64,000 nucleotides of DNA from Streptomyces sp. NBC_01217 (GCF_035994185.1 NZ_CP108538.1:7815501-7879500); one strand, 5' to 3'. Numbered from the stretch's first letter, positions 34,504 through 42,898 are shown. A program made the numbers and translations. Notes: generated by a model from the letters alone, not told the origin.

Positions 34504-35919
34504 ATGACCACGTCACTGCCGGGACTGCCGGGATCATCGCAACTGCCGGGGCTGTCGCGACTGCCCGCACCGTCTCCGGTATCGCCCATTGCGCCGACAG
34601 CGCCCGTACCGCCGGGCAATGCCGCAGATCTGTCCGTCTGGCCCGCTTCGGCGCGGCTCGCCGCACGCGGAGACGTCGCGGTCGGCGGTGTCTCGCTCGT
34701 CGAGACGGCCGAACGGTTCGGCACCCCCGTCTATCTCCTCGACGAGGGCGAGGTACGGGAACGCTGCCGCACCTATCTGCGGGCCTTCCCGGACACCGAC
34801 GTCGTCTACGCGGCGAAGGCGTTCCTCTGCCGCGCCCTCCTCCACTGGGTGCAGGAGGAGGGCCTCGGCCTGGACGTCTGCTCCGCGGGCGAGCTGGAAC
34901 TCGCCGTCACCACCGGCTTCCCGCCCGAGCGCATCGTGCTCCACGGCAACGCCAAGAGCCCGGCCGACCTCAGCGCCGCACTGCGCCTGGGCGTCGGACG
35001 GATCGTCATCGACAGTGCGTGGGAGATCGCCAGACTGTCCGCGCTCATCCCGCCCGGCGCCCGCCAGAAGGTGCTGGTGCGCGTGGTCCCGGGCGTGAGC
35101 GCGGGCAGCTACGCCGCAGTCCGCACCGGTACGGACGACCAGAAGTTCGGACTGTCGATCACCGACGGGAGTGCCCAGCACGCCATCGCCCGGATCCTCG
35201 ACCAGCCACGGCTGGAACTGGTCGGACTGCACTGCCACATCGGCTCGCAGATCACCACGGTCAAGCCCTACCTGACCGCACTGCGACGGGTGGTCGGGCT
35301 GCTCGCCCAGATCCGCCACCAGCACGGGATCGTCCTGCCGGAGCTGGATCTGGGCGGCGGTCACGCCGTCGCCTACCGGCCGGGGGAGACCGCGCTCGAC
35401 ATACCGGCCCTCGGCGCCCGCATCCGCCGCGAACTGGTCACGAGCTGCGCCGCGGCCGGCATCCCCGTGCCCCGGCTCACCGTCGAACCCGGCCGCGCGC
35501 TGGTCGGGCCCGCGGGCGTGGCGCTCTACCGGGTCCTCGCGGTCAAGACGACCGGCGACCGGATCTTCGTCGCCGTGGACGGCGGAATGAGCGACAACCC
35601 GCGGCCCGCGCTGTACGGAGTCCGCTACGCACCCCGGCTCATCGGCCGCCGCTCGACGGCCGAACCCCGTACGGCGACCGTCGTCGGCCGGCACTGCGAG
35701 GCGGGCGATGTGCTCGCCGCCGATGTGACCATGCCGGGAGACATCCGCCCGGGCGACCTGGTGGCCGTCCCGGTCGCGGGCGCCTACCACCTCTCCATGG
35801 CGTCCAGTTACAACGCGGTCGGCCGCCCACCGGTCGTCGCCGTCCACGACGGCCGCGCGCGGCTGCTGGTCCGCCGCGAATCCCTCGCCGACATCAACGG
35901 CCGCGACATCGGTCTCTGA
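34504..35919 (+). CDS. Diaminopimelate/ornithine decarboxylase-like PLP enzyme (fold type III)
   Basis: The 471-residue protein has the alanine-racemase-like barrel with PLP Lys in DVVYAAKAFLCRALL, the GN motif ERIVLHGNAKSPADL, the HCHIGSQ loop (LELVGLHCHIGSQI), the Gly-rich LDLGGGHAVAYRPGE and EPGRALVGPAG. These are LysA-type features. The GGGHAV in place of GGGFGI and the unusual Pro/Ser-rich N-terminal 45 residues suggest divergence from housekeeping LysA. It sits 9 bp after the 21-residue peptide and downstream of the cysteine-synthase-like and MFS genes; I infer a role in a secondary pathway. The start may lie further in, near residue 45. Confidence 0.82.
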   Translation: MTTSLPGLPGSSQLPGLSRLPAPSPVSPIAPTAPVPPGNAADLSVWPASARLAARGDVAVGGVSLVETAERFGTPVYLLDEGEVRERCRTYLRAFPDTDVVYAAKAFLCRALLHWVQEEGLGLDVCSAGELELAVTTGFPPERIVLHGNAKSPADLSAALRLGVGRIVIDSAWEIARLSALIPPGARQKVLVRVVPGVSAGSYAAVRTGTDDQKFGLSITDGSAQHAIARILDQPRLELVGLHCHIGSQITTVKPYLTALRRVVGLLAQIRHQHGIVLPELDLGGGHAVAYRPGETALDIPALGARIRRELVTSCAAAGIPVPRLTVEPGRALVGPAGVALYRVLAVKTTGDRIFVAVDGGMSDNPRPALYGVRYAPRLIGRRSTAEPRTATVVGRHCEAGDVLAADVTMPGDIRPGDLVAVPVAGAYHLSMASSYNAVGRPPVVAVHDGRARLLVRRESLADINGRDIGL

Positions 35920-36323
35920 AACACCGGCATGCGGGTGCGACGCGATGCGGTGCGGTGCGGCAGCGGCGTTCCGGCTTCTGCCGCACGGCCTGCTCCGCCG
36001 CAACGCTCGTCAGAGGGGTGTCAAGGACAGCCCGGTCTTCTTGAACTCCTCACGGTCGGGCGAGTTGGATGAACGGTGTGAACAGCAGCCTGCGCCACGA
36101 CGACCGGCCACCGCATACGGCGGCTCCGGTCCTGCGCGCTGCTCACCTGCCTGTGCGGTGACGCACTCGCCCTTGAACGCCTGACGGCGGCCTGCCCCTC
36201 CGTAAGCGGGCCATGGCCGTCGGCGGCCGTGACGCACCACCATTCTCCGCATGGCCGACGCACTTTCCCTGCCCGAAAGCAGGCAGAGGGCCGCGCGGCC
36301 CTGCCCGTTTCCAGGAATCGATC
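35920..36323. other. Intergenic region with palindrome before the SDR gene
   Basis: About 400 bp without a supported gene; the short frames on both strands have no family resemblance. A perfect 16-bp palindrome AGGGCCGCGCGGCCCT lies at 36287-36302, 21 bp before the SDR start, and could be an operator or an RNA hairpin. Confidence 0.45.
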
Positions 36324-37157
36324 ATGTCTTCTTCCCCGTCCTCCCCCTCTTCCCAGCTGCCCTTGTCCGGGCGGACCGTGCTGGTCACCGGAGCCACCGC
36401 CGGTATCGGCCGGGAGACCGCGCGCCTGCTTGCCGAGCGCGGCGCCACCGTTCTTGTGCACGGCCGTACCGCCGAAGAGGCGCGGGCGGCGTCCGACGAA
36501 CTCGTCGCCGTGGCCGGCATCGACAGCGGACTCCTGCGCCCGTTCGGGGCCGACTTCACCCGTCTCGAAGAGGTCGGGCGACTCGCCCGCCGGGTCGGCG
36601 AGGAGCACCCGGCCCTGGACGTCCTGGTGAACAACGCGGCCATGGCCGCCCCTGAGCGGCACACCGTCACCGTTGACGGCAACGAGATCACCTTCCAGGT
36701 CAACTTCCTCGCCCACTACCTGCTCACCCAGCTGCTGGAGCGGGCCCTCACCCGCGCCCCCGGCGGCCGGGTCGTGAGCGTCTCGTCCTCGCTGCACCGC
36801 ACCGCCTCGGTCCAGTGGAGCGACCCGAACCGCTCCCGCAACTACTCCCGCCTCGCCGCCTACGCCCAGTCGCAGCTGGCCCTCACGGTCTTCGCCGCCG
36901 ACCCGCGCGTGACCGCGGTCTCGGTCCACCCCGGCATCTGCGACACCGCTCTGCTGCCCCTGTACTCCCTCACGGGAGCCACTGCCGCCGAAGGGGCCGC
37001 ACATGTGGTGCGGCTGTGCGACCCGGCGACCGAGATCGTCAACGGCGCCTATTACGACCGGGACCGGTGTGTCGAGCCGGCCCCGGCCGCCACCGAGACG
37101 CGCACCGTCCAGCGGCTCAACAAGCTCGCCTCCCTGCTCGTCGGCCAGAACGCCTGA
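36324..37157 (+). CDS. Short-chain dehydrogenase with altered active site
   Basis: The 277-residue classical SDR of the retinol-dehydrogenase-like group has cofactor motif TGATAGIGRETARLLA, NNAAM, catalytic Ser in VVSVSSSLHRT, and Tyr in AAYAQSQLALTVFA. The usual YxxxK reads Y-A-Q-S-Q, so the catalytic Lys is replaced by Gln; oxidoreductase activity may be weak or lost. A Ser-rich N-terminal tail (SSSPSSPSSQLPLSG) precedes the fold. ATG 36324 begins after AGGAATCG. The bL37-like gene starts 11 bp after its stop and is surely co-transcribed. Confidence 0.88.
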   Translation: MSSSPSSPSSQLPLSGRTVLVTGATAGIGRETARLLAERGATVLVHGRTAEEARAASDELVAVAGIDSGLLRPFGADFTRLEEVGRLARRVGEEHPALDVLVNNAAMAAPERHTVTVDGNEITFQVNFLAHYLLTQLLERALTRAPGGRVVSVSSSLHRTASVQWSDPNRSRNYSRLAAYAQSQLALTVFAADPRVTAVSVHPGICDTALLPLYSLTGATAAEGAAHVVRLCDPATEIVNGAYYDRDRCVEPAPAATETRTVQRLNKLASLLVGQNA

Positions 37158-37168
37158 AGGAGGCACAG

Positions 37169-37246
37169 ATGTCGAAGCGCGCACGCAAGAAGAAGGCGCG
37201 TCGCAAGAAGAAGGCCAACCACGGCAGCAAGGCCGGTCAGAACTAA
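37169..37246 (+). CDS. bL37-like 50S ribosomal protein paralogue, 25 aa
   Basis: A strong GAAGGAGG precedes ATG 37169. The peptide reads MSKRARKKKARRKKK followed by ANHGSKAGQN. The basic body and the ANHG motif match the actinobacterial ribosomal protein bL37 (usual end NHGKRPNA), but the C-terminus is changed to SKAGQN. bL37 binds 23S rRNA in the large subunit. Location behind an SDR gene, and the divergent tail, mark it as a probable accessory copy. It is too short for most gene callers. A perfect terminator follows 6 bp after the stop. Confidence 0.8.
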   Translation: MSKRARKKKARRKKKANHGSKAGQN

Positions 37247-37251
37247 GCCCT

Positions 37252-37286
37252 GTGCGGGGCGGCCCGGTGACAGGGCCGCCCCGCAC
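37252..37286 (+). terminator. Terminator after the SDR/bL37 operon
   Basis: GTGCGGGGCGGCCC (37252-37265) and GGGCCGCCCCGCAC (37273-37286) are perfect 14-bp complements around GGTGACA. It ends 23 bp before the GNAT gene, so that gene needs its own promoter or read-through. Confidence 0.85.
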
Positions 37287-37309
37287 CCGAAGCAGGTGGT
37301 TTCTCACCC

Positions 37310-38137
37310 ATGATCCAGATTCAGATCCAGCCGCAAGGCCGGCTCCGCCCCCGGCCTCGGCCGGACAGCCTTCCCGACCTCGCCCGGTGGTTCCCCACCG
37401 GGGCGCCGGGCCCCGCCGCTCTGGCCGAACACGTACTGCGCACCGGAGCCGGACAGTGGTGGGCGGACCGCGCCGTCGAGCCGCGGGCCGTCGCCGTCAG
37501 CTGCGCGGACCATGTGCTGCTGCGTGGTGACCCGCGCGCCCTCGCCCCCGGCTCGCTGGTCCCGCTCACGGGAAGCTACATCGAGGCGCCCGTCCGCTTC
37601 CTGCCGGCCCTGGGCGCGTCCTTCCGCAGGATCGTGCCGGGGGAGCGGATGGTGTACGTCCACCGCGCCCCGGCGACAGCGTCGGCACCCAGGCCACCGC
37701 GGGGCGTGACGGTGCGCCGGCTCGTTCCCGAAGACGCGGGGGCGCTCGCCGCGCTCGGACCTGCCGCGGCCTGGCTGTACGCCGGGTGGAACGGCCCTTC
37801 GGGCCTCGCCGCCTCCGGCCTCGGCCGGGCCGCCTTCCATAAGGACCGGATCCTCGCTGTGGCATGCACCTACTTCCTCGGCAGCGCGTACGAGGACGTC
37901 GCCTGCTTCACCGTCCCCGAGCACCGCCGCCGACGCCTGGCCCACACCTGCGTCGCCGAACTGTGCGCGGACATCACCGCCCGCGGTCGGACCGCGAGCT
38001 GGTCCTGCTCCCGCGGGAACCGCCCCAGCCGCCTGCTGGCCTGGACGTCCGGATTCCGGCTGGAGCGTGAGTACGTCCACTACGCCACCAGGGAAACCAC
38101 CGTGTCGCGGCTTCAGAGGGCGGGAGTCCCGGCGTGA
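37310..38137 (+). CDS. GNAT family N-acetyltransferase
   Basis: The 275-residue protein has an N-terminal domain of unknown type (about 1-125) and a C-terminal GNAT fold (about 130-255). Part of the acetyl-CoA pyrophosphate loop is RRRRLAHTCVAELCADI (divergent from Q/RxxGxG/A), followed by the typical SRGNRPSRLLAWTSGFRLER near the end. This resembles two-domain actinobacterial GNATs with a C-terminal FR47-like domain. Substrate unknown. The start ATG 37310 has a modest Shine-Dalgarno. Confidence 0.75.
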   Translation: MIQIQIQPQGRLRPRPRPDSLPDLARWFPTGAPGPAALAEHVLRTGAGQWWADRAVEPRAVAVSCADHVLLRGDPRALAPGSLVPLTGSYIEAPVRFLPALGASFRRIVPGERMVYVHRAPATASAPRPPRGVTVRRLVPEDAGALAALGPAAAWLYAGWNGPSGLAASGLGRAAFHKDRILAVACTYFLGSAYEDVACFTVPEHRRRRLAHTCVAELCADITARGRTASWSCSRGNRPSRLLAWTSGFRLEREYVHYATRETTVSRLQRAGVPA

Positions 38138-38179
38138 GCAGGCCCTTTCCGGAAGGCCCGGACTGCTCGGACCGGTGGG

Positions 38180-39142
38180 TCAGGCCTTGCGGGTGTTGAC
38201 TTCGTCGGTGAGCTGGGGGACGACCTGGAAGAGGTCGCCGACGACGCCGTAGTCGACGAGGTCGAAGATGGGGGCTTCGGCGTCCTTGTTGATCGCGACG
38301 ATCGTCTTCGAGGTCTGCATGCCCGCCCGGTGCTGGATCGCGCCGGAGATACCCGACGCGATGTACAGCTGCGGGGACACCGACTTGCCGGTCTGGCCGA
38401 CCTGGTTGGAGTGCGGGTACCAGCCCGCGTCGACCGCGGCACGCGAGGCACCCACCGCCGCGCCGAGCGAGTCGGCGAGCGCCTCGATGATCGCGAAGTT
38501 CTCGGCACCGTTCACGCCACGGCCACCGGACACCACGATCGCGGCCTCGGTCAGCTCCGGGCGCCCCGTCGACTCGCGCGGGGTGCGGGAGAGAACCTTC
38601 GTGCCGGTGGCCTGCGCCGAGAAGCCGACCGGCAGGGTCTCGACCACACCCGCGGCCGGGGCCGCCTCGACCGGGGCCGAGTTCGGCTTCACCGTGATGA
38701 CCGGGACACCCCTGGTGACACGGGACTTCGTGGTGAACGACGCGGCGAACGCCGACTGCGTGGCCACCGGACCCTGCTCACCGGCCTCCAGATCCACCGC
38801 GTCGGTGACGATCCCGGAACCGATCCGGACCGCGAGGCGGGCGGCGATCTCCTTGCCCTCGGCGGAGGACGGAACCAGCACCGCGACCGGGGACACCGCC
38901 TCGACCGCAGCCTGCAGCGCATCCACCTTCGGCACGACCAGATAATCGGCGAACTCGGGGGCGTCCGCGGTCAGGACCTTCACCGCACCGTGCTCAGCCA
39001 GCACCGACGCGGTCTCGGCCGCACCCGCGCCCAGCGCGAGCGCGACCGGCTCACCGACCCGACGCGCCAGCGTCAACAGCTCCAGAGTGGGCTTGCGGAC
39101 GGCGCCGTCCACGTGGTCGACATAGACGAGAACTTCAGCCAT
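38180..39142 (-). CDS. etfA: Electron transfer flavoprotein, alpha subunit
   Basis: EtfA binds FAD and passes electrons from acyl-CoA dehydrogenases to the quinone pool. The 320-residue protein begins MAEVLVYVDHVDGAVRK and contains the family C-terminal FAD-binding block SGGRGVNGAENFAIIEALAD, GWYPHSNQVGQTGKSV, LYIASGISGAIQHRAGMQ and IVAINKDAEAPIFDLVDYGV. All are intact. It lies 58 bp downstream of etfB in the same operon. Confidence 0.96.
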   Translation of the reverse strand: MAEVLVYVDHVDGAVRKPTLELLTLARRVGEPVALALGAGAAETASVLAEHGAVKVLTADAPEFADYLVVPKVDALQAAVEAVSPVAVLVPSSAEGKEIAARLAVRIGSGIVTDAVDLEAGEQGPVATQSAFAASFTTKSRVTRGVPVITVKPNSAPVEAAPAAGVVETLPVGFSAQATGTKVLSRTPRESTGRPELTEAAIVVSGGRGVNGAENFAIIEALADSLGAAVGASRAAVDAGWYPHSNQVGQTGKSVSPQLYIASGISGAIQHRAGMQTSKTIVAINKDAEAPIFDLVDYGVVGDLFQVVPQLTDEVNTRKA

Positions 39143-39200
39143 GGGACTTCAATCTCCTGCAGATTGCGAAGAAACGACGGAACGGAAACGGACAAGGGGG

Positions 39201-39986
39201 CTAGATGAACTTCTGACCCGCCAGGAACTCGGCCAGCTGCCTGCCGCCCTCACCCTCGTCCTTGACGATCGTGCCCGCGCTGCGGGCCGGGCGCTGCGCC
39301 GCGGAGTCGACCGCGCTCCAGGCACCCGCCAGGCCGACCTCGTCCGCCTCGATCTCCAGGTCCTCCAGGTCCCAGGACTCCACCGGCTTCTTCTTCGCCG
39401 CCATGATCCCCTTGAACGAGGGGTAGCGTGCCTCGCCCGACTGGTCGGTCACCGACACCACCGCCGGGAGGGAGGCCTCCAGCTGCTCGGACGCGCTGTC
39501 GCCGTCACGGCGGCCCCGCACGACCCCGCCCTCGACAGAGACCTCGGACAGCAGCGTGACCTGCGGGACACCCAGACGCTCGGCCAGCAGCGCGGGAACC
39601 ACACCCATCGTGCCGTCCGTCGACGCCATGCCCGAGATCACCAGGTCGTAGCCCGCCTTCTCGATCGCCCTGGCCAGCACCAGCGACGTGCCGATCACGT
39701 CCGTACCGTGCAGATCGTCGTCCTCGACGTGAACAGCCCTGTCCGCACCCATCGACAGCGCCTTGCGCAACGCGTCCCTGGCATCCTCCGGACCCACCGT
39801 CAGCACGGTGATCTCCGCATCGTCCGCCCCGTCCGCGATCTGCAGCGCCTGCTCCACCGCGTACTCGTCCAGCTCCGACAGCAGACCGTCGACATCCTCA
39901 CGGTCCAGCGTCAGATCATCCGCGAAATGCCGGTCACCGGTGGCATCGGGCACATACTTCACACAGACAACGATCCTCAAGCTCAC
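39201..39986 (-). CDS. etfB: Electron transfer flavoprotein, beta subunit
   Basis: EtfB binds AMP and docks the dehydrogenase partners. The 261-residue protein shows LRIVVCVKYVPDATGDRHF, then DVDGLLSELDEYAVEQALQI, the AMP-binding signature VISGMASTDGTMGVVPALLA and LPAVVSVTDQSGEARYPSFK. GTG start at 39986. The promoter region carries a GGTACTCAGTACC palindrome shared in sequence with the site beyond tetR, so the operon is probably repressed by that TetR protein. Confidence 0.96.
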   Translation of the reverse strand: MSLRIVVCVKYVPDATGDRHFADDLTLDREDVDGLLSELDEYAVEQALQIADGADDAEITVLTVGPEDARDALRKALSMGADRAVHVEDDDLHGTDVIGTSLVLARAIEKAGYDLVISGMASTDGTMGVVPALLAERLGVPQVTLLSEVSVEGGVVRGRRDGDSASEQLEASLPAVVSVTDQSGEARYPSFKGIMAAKKKPVESWDLEDLEIEADEVGLAGAWSAVDSAAQRPARSAGTIVKDEGEGGRQLAEFLAGQKFI

Positions 39987-40029
39987 GCCGGCTCTCCTAC
40001 CTCGGTGTGGTTCGTATGGACGACAGTAT

Positions 40030-40042
40030 GGTACTCAGTACC
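40030..40042. promoter_or_regulatory. TetR operator candidate at the etfBA promoter
   Basis: GGTACTCAGTACC is a perfect palindrome with TCA centre, in the 109-bp gap between etfB and tetR. TATGGT overlaps its edge as a possible -10 element. The same core occurs at 40848-40860. Confidence 0.7.
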
Positions 40043-40095
40043 CTCTGTAAAGGAACCTGGTGCCATAAAGGGGCTTCCGGTGCTACGTTCCCCGC

Positions 40096-40803
40096 ATGAC
40101 TGACGCACGCAGACCAGCGAAGAAGCCCCCCATGCGGGAGGTGCTCGCCGAGGCGGCCTTCCAGCTCTTCCTGGAGCGGGGCTTCGAGCAGACCACGGTG
40201 GATGACATCGTGGCGCGGGCCGGGGTCGGGCGCCGGTCGTTCTTCCGGTACTTCCCCTCCAAGGAGGACGCGGTCTTCCCGGATCATGAGCGCTGCCTCG
40301 CCGACATGACCGCGTTCCTGGCGGAGGCCGGTGACGCGGAGCCGGTCGACGCGGTGTGCGACGCGGCCCGGCTGGTGCTGCGCATGTACTCCGCCAACCC
40401 CGAATTCTCCGTCCAGCGCTACCGGTTGACCCGGGAGGTGCCCGGACTGCGTACCTACGAACTGTCCGTGGTGCGCCGGTACGAGCAGACGATGGCCGAC
40501 TATCTCCGCGGCCGCTACGGCGAGTCGGGGGACGGTGCGCTGCGGGCCGAGGTGATCGCCGCGTCCGTGGTCGCCGCACACAACAACGGGCTGCGGACCT
40601 GGCTGCGCTCGGGCGGTGACGGGGATGCGGAGGCCGCGGTGGATCACGCCCTCGGGGTGGTGCGCCGGGTGTGGGGGAGTGCGCCGGCCGGGGGTGCGTC
40701 TTCGGCCTCGGCCGATGGCGACGTGGTCGTCATGGTCGCCACGAAGGGCGCCCCGATGTGGCGCGTCGTGCAGCAGATCGAGTCGGCCATCGGCCAGGGC
40801 TGA
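40096..40803 (+). CDS. TetR family regulator, probable acyl-CoA-responsive
   Basis: The 235-residue regulator has helix-turn-helix VLAEAAFQLFLERGFEQTTV with GVGRRSFFRYFPSKEDAVF. It is divergent from etfBA and upstream of an OB-fold (DUF35) gene. Identical palindromic cores are found at both promoters, so it probably controls both. Ligand inferred from the electron-transfer-flavoprotein context (acyl-CoA), not from sequence. Confidence 0.92.
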   Translation: MTDARRPAKKPPMREVLAEAAFQLFLERGFEQTTVDDIVARAGVGRRSFFRYFPSKEDAVFPDHERCLADMTAFLAEAGDAEPVDAVCDAARLVLRMYSANPEFSVQRYRLTREVPGLRTYELSVVRRYEQTMADYLRGRYGESGDGALRAEVIAASVVAAHNNGLRTWLRSGGDGDAEAAVDHALGVVRRVWGSAPAGGASSASADGDVVVMVATKGAPMWRVVQQIESAIGQG

Positions 40804-40824
40804 CACCGGGACCGACCTCGGCAT

Positions 40825-40860
40825 GGCACTGAGTGTCTTTACGTCTCGGCACTCAGTGCC
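40825..40860. promoter_or_regulatory. Tandem TetR operator candidates before the OB-fold gene
   Basis: GGCACTGAGTGTC (40825-40837) and GGCACTCAGTGCC (40848-40860) are related palindromes with centres 23 bp apart. The second matches the etfBA site (GGTACTCAGTACC) in 11 of 13 positions. CTATGGTG follows as a possible -10 region. Confidence 0.65.
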
Positions 40861-40924
40861 CTATGGTGCGGACGCGCCGACGCGCAGACATGGCGCATCC
40901 GAGCCGAGCGCAGGGGGTCGAAAC

Positions 40925-41308
40925 GTGTCCCAGTCATCAAGTGGCACCGTGCAGACGGTGCATGAGGAAGCCGGCCTGCACTATCACCGGTGCCGCTGGT
41001 GCGGCACGGCCTCCTTCCGGAGGCTGCTGTGCCCGGTGTGTGCGTCAAGCGATCTGAAGCGTGAACTCAGCGCCGGTGTGGGCGTGGTGGTGCGGACCGG
41101 CGTCGTGCATCGCTACACGGACGCGGCACGCAACGAGTCCCTCGTCCGGCTTCCCGAGGGCTTCGTGTTCCGTTGCCGTGTCGTGGGCGCCCCGCCGCAC
41201 CAGGTGTCGGTCGGCGCGCGGGTGCGCCCGGTGGCCGGTGACGATCCGGACACGGGCGAGGTGGTCTTCGAACTCTGCGAACCGCCCAGGCGTGACGACT
41301 GGTACTGA
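40925..41308 (+). CDS. Zn-ribbon/OB-fold protein (DUF35 type)
   Basis: The 127-residue cytoplasmic protein has an N-terminal rubredoxin-like zinc ribbon with CRWCGTASFRRLLCPVC (two CxxC pairs) and a C-terminal OB fold (VVRTGVVHRYTDAARNESLV, VSVGARVRPVAGDDPDTGEV). DUF35 proteins accompany thiolases and acyl-CoA enzymes and bind CoA substrates. GTG 40925 follows GCAGGGGGTC. The likely TetR sites upstream link it to etfBA. Confidence 0.85.
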   Translation: MSQSSSGTVQTVHEEAGLHYHRCRWCGTASFRRLLCPVCASSDLKRELSAGVGVVVRTGVVHRYTDAARNESLVRLPEGFVFRCRVVGAPPHQVSVGARVRPVAGDDPDTGEVVFELCEPPRRDDWY

Positions 41309-41352
41309 TCGTCCGGTACCGATCGACCACCACGACCACAGTGCTCGAACTG

Positions 41353-42507
41353 CTAGAGCCAGTCGCGGCGTTTGAAGACCACGTACAGGCCGATGCAGAC
41401 CACGGCCATCAGGGCGATGGCGAAGGGGTATCCGAGAGTCCAGTGCAGCTCGGGCATGTGGTCGAAGTTCATGCCGTAGACGGTGCCGATGAGGGTGGGT
41501 GCGAAGAGAATGGCCGCCCAGGCGGAGACCTTCTTGATCTCGTCGTTCTGTGCGTGGCCGGCCTCGGCCAGCTGCTTCATCTCCTCGTTCTGGGCCTGAT
41601 TGACCAGGGTGGCGTTGACGGTGAGGATGTCGCCGAGCATCTCGCGGAAGCTGTCCACGCGCTCGACCACGGTGGTGTCGTGGTCGGCGACGTCACGCAG
41701 GTATCGCTGAAGTTCCTCGTCCGTGCCGTACTTCTCGAATCCGGCTTCGAGCCCGCGCATGATGGTCAGGAGCGGCCGGGTGGCGCGCTGGAACTCGACG
41801 ACTTCGCGGGAGAGCTCGTAGATACGGCGGGAGACCTTCGGGTCGCCGCCGAACACCTCGGTCTCGATCTCGTCGATGTCGTGCTGGAGGCCGGCCACCA
41901 CGGGCGCGTAACCGTCGACCACCGCGTCCAGGATCGCGTACAGCACCGCTTCCGGGCCCAGCGCCAGCAGCTCGGGGTCGGCCTCCAGCCGCTTGCGGAC
42001 AATTGCCAGGTCGGGTGCCTGGCTGTGCCGTACGGTCAGGACGAATCCGGGGCCGACGAACAGATGGAGTTCCCCGAAGTCCACCTCCTCGGCCTCGTCC
42101 ATGTACCGGGCCGAGCGCAGCACGACGAAAAGCGTGTCCCCATAGCGCTCCAGTTTCGGCCGCTGGTGGGCCACGATGGCGTCCTCGACGGCCAGCTCGT
42201 GCAGCCCGAACTGCTCCGCGGCCTCCCACAGCTGCGAGGGGGAAGGGCGGTACAGCCCGATCCACGCCATGGTGCCCGGCTCCCCCGGAAGCCGTTCGTA
42301 GATCTCCTCCAGCGTCGAGGGCGTCGCAATCCGCCTCCCGTCGCGGTAGATCGCCGCGTCCACCACGCTGCGGGCCAGCGACGCGGGGGGCTCTTCCTGC
42401 TCCGCGCGTGGATCCATCGAATGCTCGGGGGCCGGGTCCGGCCCGTGTCCGCCCGGGCTCAGCGGCCACTTACCCGCCCGGGCCGCACGCGATCGCCAAT
42501 CGGACAT
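41353..42507 (-). CDS. CorA-family magnesium/cobalt channel
   Basis: The 384-residue protein starts at ATG 42507 behind CTGGAGGTTTCTGTC. It has a large N-terminal cytoplasmic domain, a long helix (DEIETEVFGGDPKVSRRIYE onward) and two C-terminal transmembrane helices. The selectivity signature YGMNFDHMPEL ends TM1 (VSAWAAILFAPTLIGTVYGM) and the C-terminus is basic (KRRDWL). Forms a homopentameric Mg2+ channel. A paralogue lies just upstream on the same strand. Confidence 0.94.
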   Translation of the reverse strand: MSDWRSRAARAGKWPLSPGGHGPDPAPEHSMDPRAEQEEPPASLARSVVDAAIYRDGRRIATPSTLEEIYERLPGEPGTMAWIGLYRPSPSQLWEAAEQFGLHELAVEDAIVAHQRPKLERYGDTLFVVLRSARYMDEAEEVDFGELHLFVGPGFVLTVRHSQAPDLAIVRKRLEADPELLALGPEAVLYAILDAVVDGYAPVVAGLQHDIDEIETEVFGGDPKVSRRIYELSREVVEFQRATRPLLTIMRGLEAGFEKYGTDEELQRYLRDVADHDTTVVERVDSFREMLGDILTVNATLVNQAQNEEMKQLAEAGHAQNDEIKKVSAWAAILFAPTLIGTVYGMNFDHMPELHWTLGYPFAIALMAVVCIGLYVVFKRRDWL

Positions 42508-42898
42508 GACAGAAACCTCCAGAAGGGAACGCGCCTGAGTTCGGTCCGTGTGGCGGCTCCGAATCAGGTGGTACCTGGCCGGGCGAGGTCTCTTGCAAAC
42601 CGGCCCTCGGCACAAAACAGCCTATTTGCTCTTATGCTGCCGCGCTATGGATTCACCCGGGCACGGCACCCTTTCGCGGGGACGGGTGGCACGTTCCCGC
42701 GCTGTGGAAGCGAGTATCAGGCCAGAGGCCGTGATCAGCAGGGAGAGGCCCGCTGCGTCACCGACGACGACGGCTCTCCCCGGCAGGTGCGCCGGACGTG
42801 GCACGGCGTACGCCGGAACCGCCAGGTGGAGCGCGAGGCACGCCCAGCCGCGCGGCCGCAGCCGAGCCCCGCGGCTCGTCTCCCGCCCAGCTCCCGGG
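42508..42898. other. Gap between the two corA genes
   Basis: About 390 bp upstream of the first corA. A 60-codon frame with a hydrophobic stretch exists on the minus strand (42622-42804), but it lacks a ribosome binding site and family resemblance. The A/T-rich block at 42600-42645 (GCAAATAGGC on the minus strand) is a plausible promoter area. I saw no Mg-responsive M-box signature. Confidence 0.4.

Noticed and set aside
35945..36252. Open frames on both strands before the SDR gene
   Set aside because: No start signals and no recognisable motifs; composition does not favour any one frame.
42622..42804. 60-codon hydrophobic ORF between the two corA genes
   Set aside because: No ribosome binding site, no family resemblance, and the hydrophobic stretch is short. 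Left as intergenic.
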